From Actinacidiphila yanglinensis (GTDB lineage: Bacteria > Actinomycetota > Actinomycetes > Streptomycetales > Streptomycetaceae), in assembly GCF_900107965.1 (NCBI RefSeq), contig NZ_FNVU01000002.1, positions 671,182-735,181 of the forward strand: a stretch of DNA of 64,000 bases. Reading direction: 5' to 3'. The position numbers were made by a program, and so were the translations under genes. Below, piece after piece: positions 39,104-48,098 of this stretch (positions are counted from its first letter, which is position 1; each line of letters begins with the position of its first letter). The notes under the pieces were generated by a model. That model searched no databases. It had not been told where the DNA came from and worked only from the letters and a program-made list of their open reading frames with translations.

Positions 39104-41236
39104 ATGGAACCCACGGAGAGCGTCGGAGCGGTGCGGCTGCCCCGAAGCAGCGCGGCCGCGCCCGTCCTCCCGTCGAGCCCGGCGGCCTTCGTACGGTGGA
39201 CCGTGCCGGTCGCCGCGGCGGCCGCGCTCGCCATCGGCATCGGCCGGCTGCTGGACCGCGGCGACGCGCTGTTCCCGGGCGGCCGGGTCGGCTGGGCGCT
39301 GGCCGTCCTGACGGGCATCATCGTCGGCCATCTCGTCGCGATGGGACGCGACCGCTGGTGGGGCGGCACCGGATCCGGTGCCGCCCTCGTGCTGGCGGTG
39401 CTGCTGATGTTCGGCTGGGTGCCTGCGGTGCTGGTCAGCCTCGCCGTGGTGGTGCTGGTCGGCGGTGCCCGCCGGCACCGCTGGCGGCAGGCCGGGCTGC
39501 ACGGCGCGATCGACATCCTCGGCATCGGCGCGGGCTCGCTGGCGCTCGACCTGCTCGACGTGCACCCCTCGGTGGAGCATGCGTGGGCGCCGGAGGACTG
39601 GAGCTGGTCGGCGCTGCCCAGCGTCGTCGTCACCGCCCTGGCCTATCTGGCCGCGACCCGGGTGCTGCTGTGGGCGGCCTTCGCCCCCCGCGGCGGACTG
39701 CCCACCGTGGCCCGCACCGCACTGGTCCGGCAGGGACTGGTGGGCGCGGCGCTGCTCGGCATATCCCCGCTGATCCTCGTCGTCGGCTCCGCCGAACCCA
39801 CACTGCTGCCGCTGTTCGCGGTGCCGCTGATCGCCCTCGACTCGACGCTGTGGATCGCCCGGGCCCGCGCCGAGGAGCAGCTGCGCGATCCGCTGACCGG
39901 ACTGCCCAACCGCCAGTGGCTGCTGGAGCGCACCTGGTCCGCGATCGACGCCGCGCAGACGCTCGGCGGGGCGGAGTCGGACACCCCCGGCGCCCGGGGC
40001 CGCGGCCGGGTCGGACTGATCCTCATCGACCTCGACAAGTTCCGCTCGGTCAACGACACCCTCGGGCACCTGGCCGGCGACCGGTTGCTGCTCCAGGTCG
40101 CCGACCGGCTCCAGCTGGCCCTGCCGCGCGGCGCCGAGGCGGCCCGGCTCGGCGGCGACGAGTTCGCGGTGCTGCTGCCCGCCTGCGACTCCGCCACCCG
40201 CGCCCAGCGCGTCGCGCGCACCCTGGTCGCCGCGCTCGGTTCCCCGCTCAGCCTGGACGGCCTGACGCTGGTGCTGGAGGCCAGCGCGGGCGTCAGCATC
40301 TTCCCCGAGCACGCGCTCGACGCGGAGGGGCTGCTGCGCCGCGCGGACGTGGCGATGTACCAGGCCAAGCGGGACCGCAGCGGCGCGGAGGTCTACGAGG
40401 CCACCCGCGACGCCAACACCCCCGACCGGCTCGGCCTGCTCGGCGATCTGCGCAGGGCGCTGGACGCGGGCGACGTCGAACTCCACTACCAGCCGAAGGT
40501 GCGGTTCGACGGGCAGGTGGTGGGGCTCGAGGCGCTCGTCCGCTGGGTGCATCCGGAGCGGGGCCGGGTCAACCCGGAGGAGTTCATCGCGATGGCGGAG
40601 ACCTCCGGGTTGATGCCGAAGCTCACCGAGTACGTCCTGGACACCGCGCTCGCCCAGATCGCGAAATGGCGTGCGCTGGGGCTGAACGTCCCGGTCGCCG
40701 TCAACGTCTCGCCGCGCGATGTGCACAGTCCCGGGTTCGCCGGGGCGGTCGCCGCGCGGCTGGCCCGGCACCAGGTGCCGCCCGGCTCGCTCCAGTTGGA
40801 GATCACCGAGCACGTCCTGCTGGAGGACCCGCAGCGCGCCGCCGACACGCTCAACGGGCTGACCGGGCACGGCGTGAAGATGTCCCTCGACGACTTCGGC
40901 ACCGGGTACTCCTCGCTGGTGCATCTGCGGCGGCTGCCGGTCAGCGAGCTCAAGATCGACCGTTCCTTCGTGGCCCGGCTGATCGTCGACGCCGAGGACG
41001 CGGAGATCGTGCGCTGCACGATCGACCTCGCCCATTCCCTCGGGTTGATGGTGGTCGCCGAGGGCGTCGAGGACGACGAGACGTGGGAGCGGCTGCGGGA
41101 TCTGCGGTGTGATGCGGTGCAGGGGTGGTTGGTCGCTGCCGCTATGCCTGCGCAGGAGGCGACGCACTGGTTGCAGGCGCGGGGGGACCGGGGGTGGCAG
41201 CGTCCGGCCGCCGCCCTCCCCGCGAAGCGGGCGTAG
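39104..41236 (+). CDS. rmdB: Membrane GGDEF-EAL protein, RmdB-type c-di-GMP enzyme
   Basis: About 710 residues from ATG 39104. Six or so membrane helices occupy residues ~25-240, then a GGDEF domain with intact GGDEF at 350-354 (RLGGDEFAVLL), then an EAL domain with intact EAL at 476-478 (GLEALVRW). Downstream EAL motifs are intact too: EITEHVLL, DDFGTGYSSL, LKIDRSFV and EGVED. Position next to ligA matches S. coelicolor RmdB (SCO5495, from memory), a c-di-GMP phosphodiesterase that affects colony development. The frame is open upstream to 38882 but lacks a good start there. Confidence in the family is high; the net activity must be tested. Confidence 0.87.
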   Translation: MEPTESVGAVRLPRSSAAAPVLPSSPAAFVRWTVPVAAAAALAIGIGRLLDRGDALFPGGRVGWALAVLTGIIVGHLVAMGRDRWWGGTGSGAALVLAVLLMFGWVPAVLVSLAVVVLVGGARRHRWRQAGLHGAIDILGIGAGSLALDLLDVHPSVEHAWAPEDWSWSALPSVVVTALAYLAATRVLLWAAFAPRGGLPTVARTALVRQGLVGAALLGISPLILVVGSAEPTLLPLFAVPLIALDSTLWIARARAEEQLRDPLTGLPNRQWLLERTWSAIDAAQTLGGAESDTPGARGRGRVGLILIDLDKFRSVNDTLGHLAGDRLLLQVADRLQLALPRGAEAARLGGDEFAVLLPACDSATRAQRVARTLVAALGSPLSLDGLTLVLEASAGVSIFPEHALDAEGLLRRADVAMYQAKRDRSGAEVYEATRDANTPDRLGLLGDLRRALDAGDVELHYQPKVRFDGQVVGLEALVRWVHPERGRVNPEEFIAMAETSGLMPKLTEYVLDTALAQIAKWRALGLNVPVAVNVSPRDVHSPGFAGAVAARLARHQVPPGSLQLEITEHVLLEDPQRAADTLNGLTGHGVKMSLDDFGTGYSSLVHLRRLPVSELKIDRSFVARLIVDAEDAEIVRCTIDLAHSLGLMVVAEGVEDDETWERLRDLRCDAVQGWLVAAAMPAQEATHWLQARGDRGWQRPAAALPAKRA

Positions 41237-41412
41237 CCCGACCTCCCGGATCGCCCTGCCCCCCTCCCGAAGAGGGGTGCCCTCCCGGTCGACGGTGCTT
41301 TTCCCGTGCGGGGTGCCGTCGCGATCGACGGCGCCCCCGTGCGGGGTGCCCTTGCGGCTGAAGGTGTCCCTTCCCCGGGGCCGGGGTGCCCTTGCGGGCT
41401 GAGGGTGCTTTG

Positions 41413-41939
41413 CAGGGGCGCGGGGAACTGCGCGAGGAACCGGCCACCGGCCGGTGGTCCGGGGGCTTCGCCGTGGGGGCTGGGCGTGTGGGTCCCCGGC
41501 TGCGCCGTGCTGGCTGAGCGCGCAGTTCCTCGCGCCCCTGGAGGGTGCGGTCCTGCCGCGAGGGTGCCCCACTGCCCGTGCCGGGGGCCCTTGCGGGCTG
41601 AGGGTGCTTTGCAGGGGCGCGGGGAACTGCGCGGGCAACCGGCCACCGGCCGGTGGTCCGGGGGCTTCGCCGTGGGGGCTGGGCGTGTGGGTCCCCGGCT
41701 GCGCCGTGCTGGCTGAGCGCGCAGTTCCTCGCGCCCCTGGAGGGTGCGGTCCTGCCGCGAGGGTGCCCCTTCCCCGGCCTCGGGGTGCCCTTGCGGGCAG
41801 AGGGTGCCTTACAGGGGCGCGGGGAACTGCGCGAGGAACCGGCCACCGGCCGGTGGTCCGGGGACTTCGCCGTGGGGGCTGGGCGTGTGGGTCCCCGGCT
41901 GCGCCGCGCCGGCTGAGCGCGCAGTTCCCCGCGCCCCTG
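41413..41939. repeat. Extragenic palindrome C: three tandem ~200-bp copies
   Basis: Hairpin units lie at about 41413-41540, 41612-41739 and 41812-41939, spaced 199-200 bp apart. Each begins AGGGGCGCGGGGAACTGCGC and ends with its complement (GCGCAGTTCCTCGCGCCCCT in the first two copies, TTCCCC in the third). Each interior has CCGGCCACCGGCCGGTGG and GGGGGCTGGGCGTGTGGGTC. Copies 1 and 2 are nearly identical, which points to recent duplication. The arms are the same as in palindromes A and B, but the loop is different. Confidence 0.85.
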
Positions 41940-41960
41940 GTGGTTGCCGTCGCCCGCAAG

Positions 41961-42088
41961 GGCGCCCCCGCCCCCGGGGGAGGGGACACCCTCTATCCGC
42001 AAGGGCACCCCCGTCCCGGGGAGAAGGGGACACCCTTCATCCGTGAGGGCACCCCGCCCCCGGGGGAGGGGCACCCTCTATCCGTGGA
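41961..42088. repeat. Three tandem ~43-bp GC-rich units
   Basis: Units start at 41961, 42003 and 42047. Each contains GGGCACCCCC, a CCCCGGGG-type palindrome, and a GGGACACCCTCTATCCG-like end. They lie between palindrome C and the gatC promoter. The CCCCCGGGGG core could form short hairpins. They may slow or terminate transcripts from upstream. Confidence 0.65.
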
Positions 42089-42182
42089 GGCACCCCGCAG
42101 GGGAAAGCGGGGTGCGGGTGGGGGCGGGGAGGGCCGTAGGATTGGGGCCCCAAAGACATCTCACCCCGCAGAGGACCGCTGC

Positions 42183-42479
42183 ATGCCTGGCATCACCCCC
42201 GAGGAGGTCGCCCACCTCGGCCGGCTGGCGCGGATGGAGCTGTCACGCGAAGAGTTGGACCACTTCGCCGGACAGCTCGACGACATCATCGGCGCCGTAG
42301 CCCGCGTATCCGAGGTGGCCGGCGAGGACGTCCCGCCGACCTCCCACCCGCTGCCCCTGACCAACGTGATGCGCCCGGACACCGTCCGGCCGTCGCTGAC
42401 CCCGCAGCAGGCGCTGTCGGGTGCGCCCGCGCAGGAGCAGCAGCGCTTCAAGGTCCCGCAGATCCTGGGGGAGGACTGA
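42183..42479 (+). CDS. gatC: Asp-tRNA(Asn)/Glu-tRNA(Gln) amidotransferase subunit C
   Basis: A 98-residue GatC ([20 protein letters not shown]), with the conserved [28 protein letters not shown] and the C-terminal FKVPQIL. It stabilises the GatA-GatB complex that amidates mis-charged Glu-tRNA(Gln) or Asp-tRNA(Asn). A -10-like TAGGAT at 42137-42142 gives a short leader of about 35 nt. gatA starts 5 bp after its stop. Confidence 0.94.
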   Translation: MPGITPEEVAHLGRLARMELSREELDHFAGQLDDIIGAVARVSEVAGEDVPPTSHPLPLTNVMRPDTVRPSLTPQQALSGAPAQEQQRFKVPQILGED

Positions 42480-42484
42480 CCGCC

Positions 42485-43978
42485 GTGACGGACATCATCA
42501 GGCTCACCGCCGCCGAGACGGCGCGCAGGATCGCGTCCGGCGAGCTGACCGCGGTCGAGGTGACCGAGGCGCACCTGGCCCGGATCGAGGCCGTGGACGA
42601 GAAGGTGCACGCGTACCTGCACGTGGACCGGGAGGGCGCGCTCGCCCAGGCCCGCGCGGTGGACGCCAAGCGCGCCGCCGGGCAGGAGCTGGGCCCGCTC
42701 GCCGGGGTCCCGCTCGCGCTGAAGGACATCTTCACCACCGAGGGCGTGCCGACCACCGTCGGCTCCAAGATCCTCGACGGCTGGATCCCGCCCTACGACG
42801 CGACGGTCACCCGGAAGCTGAAGGCCGCCGACGTGGTGATCCTCGGCAAGACCAACATGGACGAGTTCGCGATGGGCTCCTCCACCGAGAACAGCGCCTA
42901 CGGCCCGACCGGCAACCCGTGGGATCTGACCCGCGTGCCGGGCGGCTCCGGCGGCGGCTCGGCCGCCGCGCTCGCCTCGTACCAGGCGCCGCTGGCGATC
43001 GGCACCGACACCGGCGGCTCGATCCGGCAGCCCGCCGCGCTGACCGCCACCGTCGGGGTCAAGCCGACCTACGGCGGGGTCTCCCGCTACGGCATGGTCG
43101 CCTTCTCCTCGTCGCTCGACCAGGGCGGGCCGTGTGCGCGCACCGTGCTGGACGCGGCGCTGCTGCACGAGGTGATCGCCGGGCACGACCCGATGGACTC
43201 CACCTCCGTGGACGTCCCCGTGCCGCCGGTGGTGGAGGCGGCCCGCAGCGGTGACGTCAGTGGCCTGCGGGTCGGCGTCATCCAGGAGTTCGGCGGCGAG
43301 GGCTACCAGGCCGGCGTGGTCCAGCGCTTCGAGGAGTCGGTCGAGCTGCTGCGCGGCCTCGGCGCGGAGATCGTCGAGCTGTCCTGCCCGTCGTTCGCGT
43401 ACGGGCTGGCGGCGTACTACCTGATCGCGCCGTCGGAGTGCTCCAGCAACCTGGCCCGCTTCGACGCGATGCGCTACGGCCTGCGGGTCGGCGACGACGG
43501 CACCCGGTCCGCGGAGGAGGTCACCGCGCTGACCCGCGAGGCCGGCTTCGGGGCCGAGGTCAAGCGCCGCGTCATCCTGGGCACGTACGCGCTGAGCTCC
43601 GGCTACTACGACGCGTACTACGGCTCGGCGCAGAAGGTGCGCACCCTGATCACCCGCGACTTCGAGCGGGCCTTCGAGCAGGTCGACGTCATCGTCTCGC
43701 CCACCACTCCCACCACGGCGTTCCCGATCGGCGAGCGTGCCGACGACCCGCTGGCGATGTACCTGGCCGACCTGTGCACCATCCCGGTCAACCTGGCGGG
43801 CAACGCGGCGATGTCGCTGCCGTGCGGGCTGGCCCCGGAGGATGGTCTCCCGGTGGGTCTGCAGATCATCGCGCCCGCGCTCAAGGACGACCGGCTCTAC
43901 CGGGTCGGCGCCGCCGTCGAGGCCGCCTTCGTGTCGAAGTGGGGCCACCCGCTACTTGAGGAGGCACCGCAGCTGTGA
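42485..43978 (+). CDS. gatA: Asp-tRNA(Asn)/Glu-tRNA(Gln) amidotransferase subunit A
   Basis: A 497-residue amidase-signature enzyme from GTG with GGGGGAGG upstream. The catalytic Lys is in [12 protein letters not shown], the cis-Ser in [16 protein letters not shown], and the nucleophile Ser in [33 protein letters not shown] is the typical GatA stretch. It hydrolyses glutamine to supply ammonia to GatB. Its stop overlaps the GTG of a small ORF that separates it from gatB. Confidence 0.96.
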   Translation: MTDIIRLTAAETARRIASGELTAVEVTEAHLARIEAVDEKVHAYLHVDREGALAQARAVDAKRAAGQELGPLAGVPLALKDIFTTEGVPTTVGSKILDGWIPPYDATVTRKLKAADVVILGKTNMDEFAMGSSTENSAYGPTGNPWDLTRVPGGSGGGSAAALASYQAPLAIGTDTGGSIRQPAALTATVGVKPTYGGVSRYGMVAFSSSLDQGGPCARTVLDAALLHEVIAGHDPMDSTSVDVPVPPVVEAARSGDVSGLRVGVIQEFGGEGYQAGVVQRFEESVELLRGLGAEIVELSCPSFAYGLAAYYLIAPSECSSNLARFDAMRYGLRVGDDGTRSAEEVTALTREAGFGAEVKRRVILGTYALSSGYYDAYYGSAQKVRTLITRDFERAFEQVDVIVSPTTPTTAFPIGERADDPLAMYLADLCTIPVNLAGNAAMSLPCGLAPEDGLPVGLQIIAPALKDDRLYRVGAAVEAAFVSKWGHPLLEEAPQL

Positions 43979-44262
43979 GCACCCAGACGAAGTCCGCGGC
44001 GAAGAGCACCGGCGGAAAGAAGGCCGGGTCGGCCGACGCGTCGGCCAAGGGCGGCAAGGGCAAGAAGGGCACCTACCTGTCCATCGGCACCTCGCTGTTC
44101 AGCGCCTTCACCGCGGTGAAGAAGGTGCGGACCGCCCGCAGCGAGGAGGACAACCTCCAGCTGATCGACGCCGTGCTGCGGGCCGCCGCGGTGACCACCG
44201 GCATCGTGCTGCTCGTCCGCGAGCTGCGCCGGCTGAGCGATGAAGACGTCCTCGCGGACTGA
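43975..44262 (+). CDS. Small hypothetical protein between gatA and gatB
   Basis: A 95-residue protein from a GTG overlapping the gatA stop (GTGA). The first ~33 residues are Lys/Ser/Gly-rich ([20 protein letters not shown]). The rest is mostly helical, with a hydrophobic stretch [12 protein letters not shown] (~70-82) that could be one membrane segment, ending with [13 protein letters not shown] do not recognise a family beyond recalling a hypothetical gene at this place in other Streptomyces gat loci. Coupling to gatA and co-transcription with gatB suggest co-production with the amidotransferase. It may tether it to the membrane or be an unrelated passenger. Confidence 0.8.
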   Translation: MSTQTKSAAKSTGGKKAGSADASAKGGKGKKGTYLSIGTSLFSAFTAVKKVRTARSEEDNLQLIDAVLRAAAVTTGIVLLVRELRRLSDEDVLAD

Positions 44263-44292
44263 CGGACCGACGGAAAAAGAGGTACACGAACA

Positions 44293-45795
44293 GTGACCGT
44301 CACGGACCTGCTGTCCTACGAGGACGCACTCGCGTCGTACGACCCGGTGATGGGTCTCGAGGTCCACGTCGAGCTGGGCACGCGGACGAAGATGTTCTGC
44401 GGCTGCTCCACCGAGCTCGGCGCGGAGCCCAACTCGCAGGTCTGCCCGACCTGTCTGGGCCTGCCCGGTGCGCTGCCGGTGGTCAACGAGATCGGCATCG
44501 AGTCCGCCGTCAAGATCGGACTCGCGCTGAACTGCGAGATCGCCACCTGGTGCCGGTTCGCCCGGAAGAACTACTTCTACCCGGACATGCCGAAGAACTT
44601 CCAGACCTCCCAGTACGACGAGCCGATCGCCTTCAACGGCTACCTGGACGTCCAGCTGGAGGACGGCGAGGTCTTCCGGGTGCAGATCGAGCGCGCCCAC
44701 ATGGAGGAGGACACCGGGAAGTCCACCCACATCGGCGGTGCGACCGGCCGTATCCACGGCGCCTCGCACTCCCTGCTGGACTACAACCGGGCCGGCATCC
44801 CGCTGATCGAGATCGTCACCAAGCCGATCGAGGGCGCCGGAGCCCGCGCGCCCGAGGTGGCCCGCGCCTACGTCGCCGAACTGCGCGAGCTGATCAAGGC
44901 GCTGGGGGTGTCCGAGGCCCGCATGGAGATGGGCCAGATGCGCTGCGACGTCAACCTGTCGCTGCGCCCGCACGGCCGCGAGAAGTTCGGCACCCGCAGC
45001 GAGACCAAGAACGTCAACTCGCTGCGCAGCGTGGAGCGGTCGGCCCGCTTCGAGATCCAGCGGCACGCGGCGGTGCTCTCCTCGGGCGGCACCATCGTGC
45101 AGGAGACCCGGCACTTCCACGAGGAGGACGGCTCCACCACCTCCGGCCGGATCAAGGAGGAGGCGGAGGACTACCGCTACTTCCCCGAGCCGGACCTGGT
45201 GCCGGTCGCGCCGGCCCCGGAGTGGGTCGAGCAGCTGCGTGCCGGGCTGCCGGAGCTGCCGCTGGCCCGCCGCAAGCGGCTCAAGCAGGAGTGGGGCATC
45301 TCCGACTTCGAGATGCAGTCCGCGCTGAACGCCGGTGCGATCGACCTCATCACGGCGACCATCGACGAGGGCGCGGACGCGGCCTCGGCCCGCAAGTGGT
45401 GGATGGGCGAGCTGGCCCGGCACGCCAACGAGACCGGCGCGGAGCTGGCCGAGCTGGCGATCACCCCGGCGCAGGTGGCCAGGGTCGCCGCACTGGTGGC
45501 GGCCGGCGACCTCAACGACAAGCTGGCCCGGCAGGTCATCGAGGGCGTGCTGGCCGGCGAGGGCGACCCGGACCAGGTGGTCGAGAAGCGCGGCCTGAAG
45601 GTCGTCTCGGACGACAGCGCGCTCGGCGCGGCCGTCGACCAGGCCATCGCGGACAACGCGGCGGTCGCCGAGAAGATCCGCGGCGGCAACCTCGCGGCGG
45701 CCGGCGCCCTGATCGGCGCCGTCATGAAGCTGACCCGCGGCCAGGCGGACGCCAAGCGGGTGCGCGAGCTGGTGCTGGAGAAGCTCCAGGGCTGA
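44293..45795 (+). CDS. gatB: Asp-tRNA(Asn)/Glu-tRNA(Gln) amidotransferase subunit B
   Basis: A 500-residue Gat[20 protein letters not shown] with zinc-type cysteines continuing to [31 protein letters not shown], and the C-terminal YqeY-like tail domain (~410-500) that contacts tRNA. It transfers ammonia to the activated glutamyl or aspartyl group on tRNA. GTG start, with AAAAAGAGG in the short gap after the small ORF. A strong hairpin terminator follows. Confidence 0.96.
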   Translation: MTVTDLLSYEDALASYDPVMGLEVHVELGTRTKMFCGCSTELGAEPNSQVCPTCLGLPGALPVVNEIGIESAVKIGLALNCEIATWCRFARKNYFYPDMPKNFQTSQYDEPIAFNGYLDVQLEDGEVFRVQIERAHMEEDTGKSTHIGGATGRIHGASHSLLDYNRAGIPLIEIVTKPIEGAGARAPEVARAYVAELRELIKALGVSEARMEMGQMRCDVNLSLRPHGREKFGTRSETKNVNSLRSVERSARFEIQRHAAVLSSGGTIVQETRHFHEEDGSTTSGRIKEEAEDYRYFPEPDLVPVAPAPEWVEQLRAGLPELPLARRKRLKQEWGISDFEMQSALNAGAIDLITATIDEGADAASARKWWMGELARHANETGAELAELAITPAQVARVAALVAAGDLNDKLARQVIEGVLAGEGDPDQVVEKRGLKVVSDDSALGAAVDQAIADNAAVAEKIRGGNLAAAGALIGAVMKLTRGQADAKRVRELVLEKLQG

Positions 45796-45818
45796 ACCGG
45801 CGACAGCCCACGGCACGG

Positions 45819-45853
45819 CGAAGGCGGCACCTCCGAGTGGGGTGCCGCCTTCG
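45819..45853. terminator. Bidirectional hairpin terminator between gatB and DUF3817 gene
   Basis: CGAAGGCGGCACC at 45819-45831 pairs perfectly over 13 bp with GGTGCCGCCTTCG at 45841-45853, around a 9-nt loop. It sits in the 102-bp convergent gap. The A-rich and T-rich ends of the stem can serve both directions. Confidence 0.75.
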
Positions 45854-45897
45854 TCGTACCCGGGGCTCGCGCCCGCTGCCCCGCGCGAGCGCCCTCT

Positions 45898-46200
45898 TCA
45901 GGTGCGGACAGCTTCCTTGCCGTCCGCCGCGACGGCGGTCGCAGGGGCGGCGCGGCGCAGCCGGCGCACCGCGAGCAGGCCGCCGACGCCAGGAATGAGG
46001 GCCGTGGCCCTGGTGGCGCGCCCGGCGGGCCCGGCCCGCAGGACCGCCACCACGACGAAGAGGTAGACGCAGCCGTGGGCGGGACCCACCAGCGCGGCGA
46101 CGGTCCTGTCGTCGACGGTCGCGAGGTTGGCGAACAGCGCGGTCAGCGAGAGGAGTTCGGCGTGCGCGGCGATGCGCAGGCTGCGGAGGTCCACGTTCAC
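45898..46200 (-). CDS. DUF3817-like small membrane protein
   Basis: About 100 residues, from a GTG overlapping the previous stop (GTGA). Features: LRIAAHAELLSLTALFANL, then GPAHGCVYLFVVVAVLR, then ALIPGVGGLLAVRRLR. The order of polar/His-containing helices resembles DUF3817 membrane proteins (three helices). The function is unknown. It is coupled to the upstream membrane protein and both are divergent from the GlxA-type regulator, which may control them. Confidence 0.7.
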   Translation of the reverse strand: MNVDLRSLRIAAHAELLSLTALFANLATVDDRTVAALVGPAHGCVYLFVVVAVLRAGPAGRATRATALIPGVGGLLAVRRLRRAAPATAVAADGKEAVRT

Positions 46201-46709
46201 ACCCCCGTGGTGGAGCCGGGGCGGACGATCATCAGGACGGTGACCGTGGCCCACAGCAGGTTGAAGACGCCGGCGAGCATGGCCAGTCGCCGGGCCGAAG
46301 CGGCGAGGCCGGTGACGGTGCCCGGCGCCCCGCCGGAGGCGGCGGCGAGCGCGCCGTCCTGGGCGGGCAGGATCAGCAGCGCGAGTAGCCCGGCGGCGAC
46401 CGCGGTCAGCAGGATCGAGGCGATCAGCCACCCGCTACCGAGGACGCCGAGGCTGCCGGCCGTGGCGAAGCCGAAGACGGGGACGGCCACCCCGATGCCG
46501 GCGTAGACGCGGCAGACGCGGTGCAACTGCCGCAGGCCGGCGAGCGCGCCGGGGCCGGCGGGGTCACCGGGGCCGGCGGGGTCACCGCCTCCCGCGGCGG
46601 CGCCGTCGATCCGGCGCAGGGCCGCGGGGAACATGCTGGCGGCCACGGCGACCGGCCCGATCGCCAGCACGGCCGCCAGGACGTGCAGGCTGAGCAGGAC
46701 CTTCGTCAT
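46197..46709 (-). CDS. Four-helix membrane protein of unknown function
   Basis: A 170-residue hydrophobic protein, MTKVLLSLHVLAAVLAIGPV, with about four membrane helices. A loop with DGAAAGGGDPAGPGDPAGPG (two copies of GGDPAGPG/GDPAGPG) follows the first helix, and a basic helix CRVYAGIG lies between. The overall pattern recalls DUF2269-like integral membrane proteins, but the match is loose. It overlaps the DUF3817-like gene by 4 bp. The function is unknown. Confidence 0.65.
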   Translation of the reverse strand: MTKVLLSLHVLAAVLAIGPVAVAASMFPAALRRIDGAAAGGGDPAGPGDPAGPGALAGLRQLHRVCRVYAGIGVAVPVFGFATAGSLGVLGSGWLIASILLTAVAAGLLALLILPAQDGALAAASGGAPGTVTGLAASARRLAMLAGVFNLLWATVTVLMIVRPGSTTGV

Positions 46710-46988
46710 GACCGGCGGCCCTCGGGCCGGGCGGTGGGGGCGTGCATGGGGGACTTCCTTCGGGTGCGGGTGGCACCGGCACCGTGCCGGCCCGACCCGA
46801 CGCTATGCGGGCTCCCCGCGTACTCCCAGTGGCAGTTGTGACAGGTTTCCACGGGATATCGCCAGCGCGCTGATCGGGGTGGGGCGCGGCAGGACATGGG
46901 CGGCCGATCAGGCACATCGACCCTCGGCTGCACGCGTCCGGCACCCCGCGCCTCCGTCCGTTTCCCGGCGATGGGGTACGTTCTCGCC

Positions 46989-47927
46989 ATGCACACCGTG
47001 GCCGTCCTCGCCCTGGACCAGGTGATCCCGTTCGACCTGTCCACCCCGATCGAGGTCTTCGCGCGCACCCGCCTCCCCGACGGCCGCCCCGGCTACCAGG
47101 TCCGGGTGTGCGGCGAGGGGCCCGAGGTCGACGCGGGCGCCTTCACCCTGCGGGCCCGCTGGGGCCTGGAGGGGCTGGTCGGCGCGGACACGGTGATCGT
47201 GCCCGGCACCGCCCTCCCGGAGGCGCCGCTGGCCCCGGCCGTGCGGGCGGCGCTGCTCGACGCCGCGGCGGCCGGCACCCGTCTCGCCTCCATCTGCACC
47301 GGCGCCTTTCCGCTCGCCGCCACCGGGCTGCTCGACGGACTGCGCGCCACCACCCACTGGCTCGCCGCCGGTGCGCTGGCCGCCGCCCATCCGCAGGTCG
47401 AGGTCGACCCGGACGTCCTCTACGTGGACAACGGGCAGATCCTCACCTCGGCCGGCGCGGCCGCCGGCCTGGACCTGTGCCTGCACATGATCCGCGCCGA
47501 CTACGGCTCGGCGGTCGCCGCCGATGCCGCCCGGCTGTCCGTGGTGCCGCTGGAACGCGAGGGCGGCCAGGCGCAGTTCATCGTCCACGATCACACGCCC
47601 GCCCCGCAGGGTGCGCAGATGGACCCGCTGCTCGACTGGCTTCGGGGCAATCTTGCCAGCGCGTTGACGCTCGCGGACATCGCGGACCGGGCCGGGGTCA
47701 GCACCCGCACGCTGATCCGGCGCTTCCGCGAGCAGACCGGTGTCACCCCGCTGCAGTGGCTGCACCGGGCCCGGGTGCGCCAGGCCCAGCACCTGCTGGA
47801 GACCACCCGGCACCCGGTCGAACGCATCGGCGCGCAGGTCGGTTTCGGTTCGGCCACCGCGTTCCGGGACCGCTTCAAGCGCACCACCGGGGTCAGCCCG
47901 CACGCCTACCGGCGGTCCTTCGGCTGA
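46989..47927 (+). CDS. GlxA-family transcriptional regulator (DJ-1/PfpI plus AraC)
   Basis: A 312-residue regulator. The N-terminal DJ-1/PfpI-like domain (~1-180) has ASICTGAFPLAATGLLDG with the elbow cysteine. The C-terminal AraC double helix-turn-helix (~215-310) has ITLADIADRAGVSTRTLIRRF-type sequence (LADIADRAGVSTRTLIRRFR) and IGAQVGFGSATAFRDRFKR. Such proteins sense small molecules and activate neighbours. TACGTT at 46977-46982 lies 6 bases before ATG 46989 with no ribosome site, so a leaderless transcript is likely. It is divergent from the two membrane genes and 171 bp before the MMPL gene. Confidence 0.88.
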   Translation: MHTVAVLALDQVIPFDLSTPIEVFARTRLPDGRPGYQVRVCGEGPEVDAGAFTLRARWGLEGLVGADTVIVPGTALPEAPLAPAVRAALLDAAAAGTRLASICTGAFPLAATGLLDGLRATTHWLAAGALAAAHPQVEVDPDVLYVDNGQILTSAGAAAGLDLCLHMIRADYGSAVAADAARLSVVPLEREGGQAQFIVHDHTPAPQGAQMDPLLDWLRGNLASALTLADIADRAGVSTRTLIRRFREQTGVTPLQWLHRARVRQAQHLLETTRHPVERIGAQVGFGSATAFRDRFKRTTGVSPHAYRRSFG

Positions 47928-48098
47928 CCGCCGGAGCGGGCGAACGGCCCGGACTTATCTTTTACGGACACTTGTGAGGAGGAGCACGAAAGCCGCAAAG
48001 GATCACTTTCTCCTGGCACAGTGGGCGGAACGTATCGCCACGGGACTCGCACGGGCGTACCGACCACGCATTCCGCACCCGCAAGGGGACAGCAGCCC

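Larger units (their letters stand above)
41237..42182. other. 946-bp repeat-rich intergenic region
   Basis: No gene is supported here; the open frames across it are low-complexity shadows of repeats. From left to right it holds short GTGCGGGGTGCC-type repeats (41271-41400), three ~200-bp tandem copies of the extragenic palindrome (41413-41939), three ~43-bp G/C-rich units (41961-42088), and a likely gatC promoter with TAGGAT at 42137-42142. Confidence 0.7.

Noticed and set aside
39087..39112. BldD-box-like TGAC...GTA sequence just before the RmdB-type start
   Set aside because: The spacing and central bases do not fit the BldD consensus; match is too weak to report as a site.
39050..42074. 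Long minus-strand frames with repeated peptide blocks across 41.1-42.0 kb
   Set aside because: The repeated peptides simply translate the tandem DNA palindromes. They run antisense into the RmdB-type gene and have no start or ribosome site of merit.
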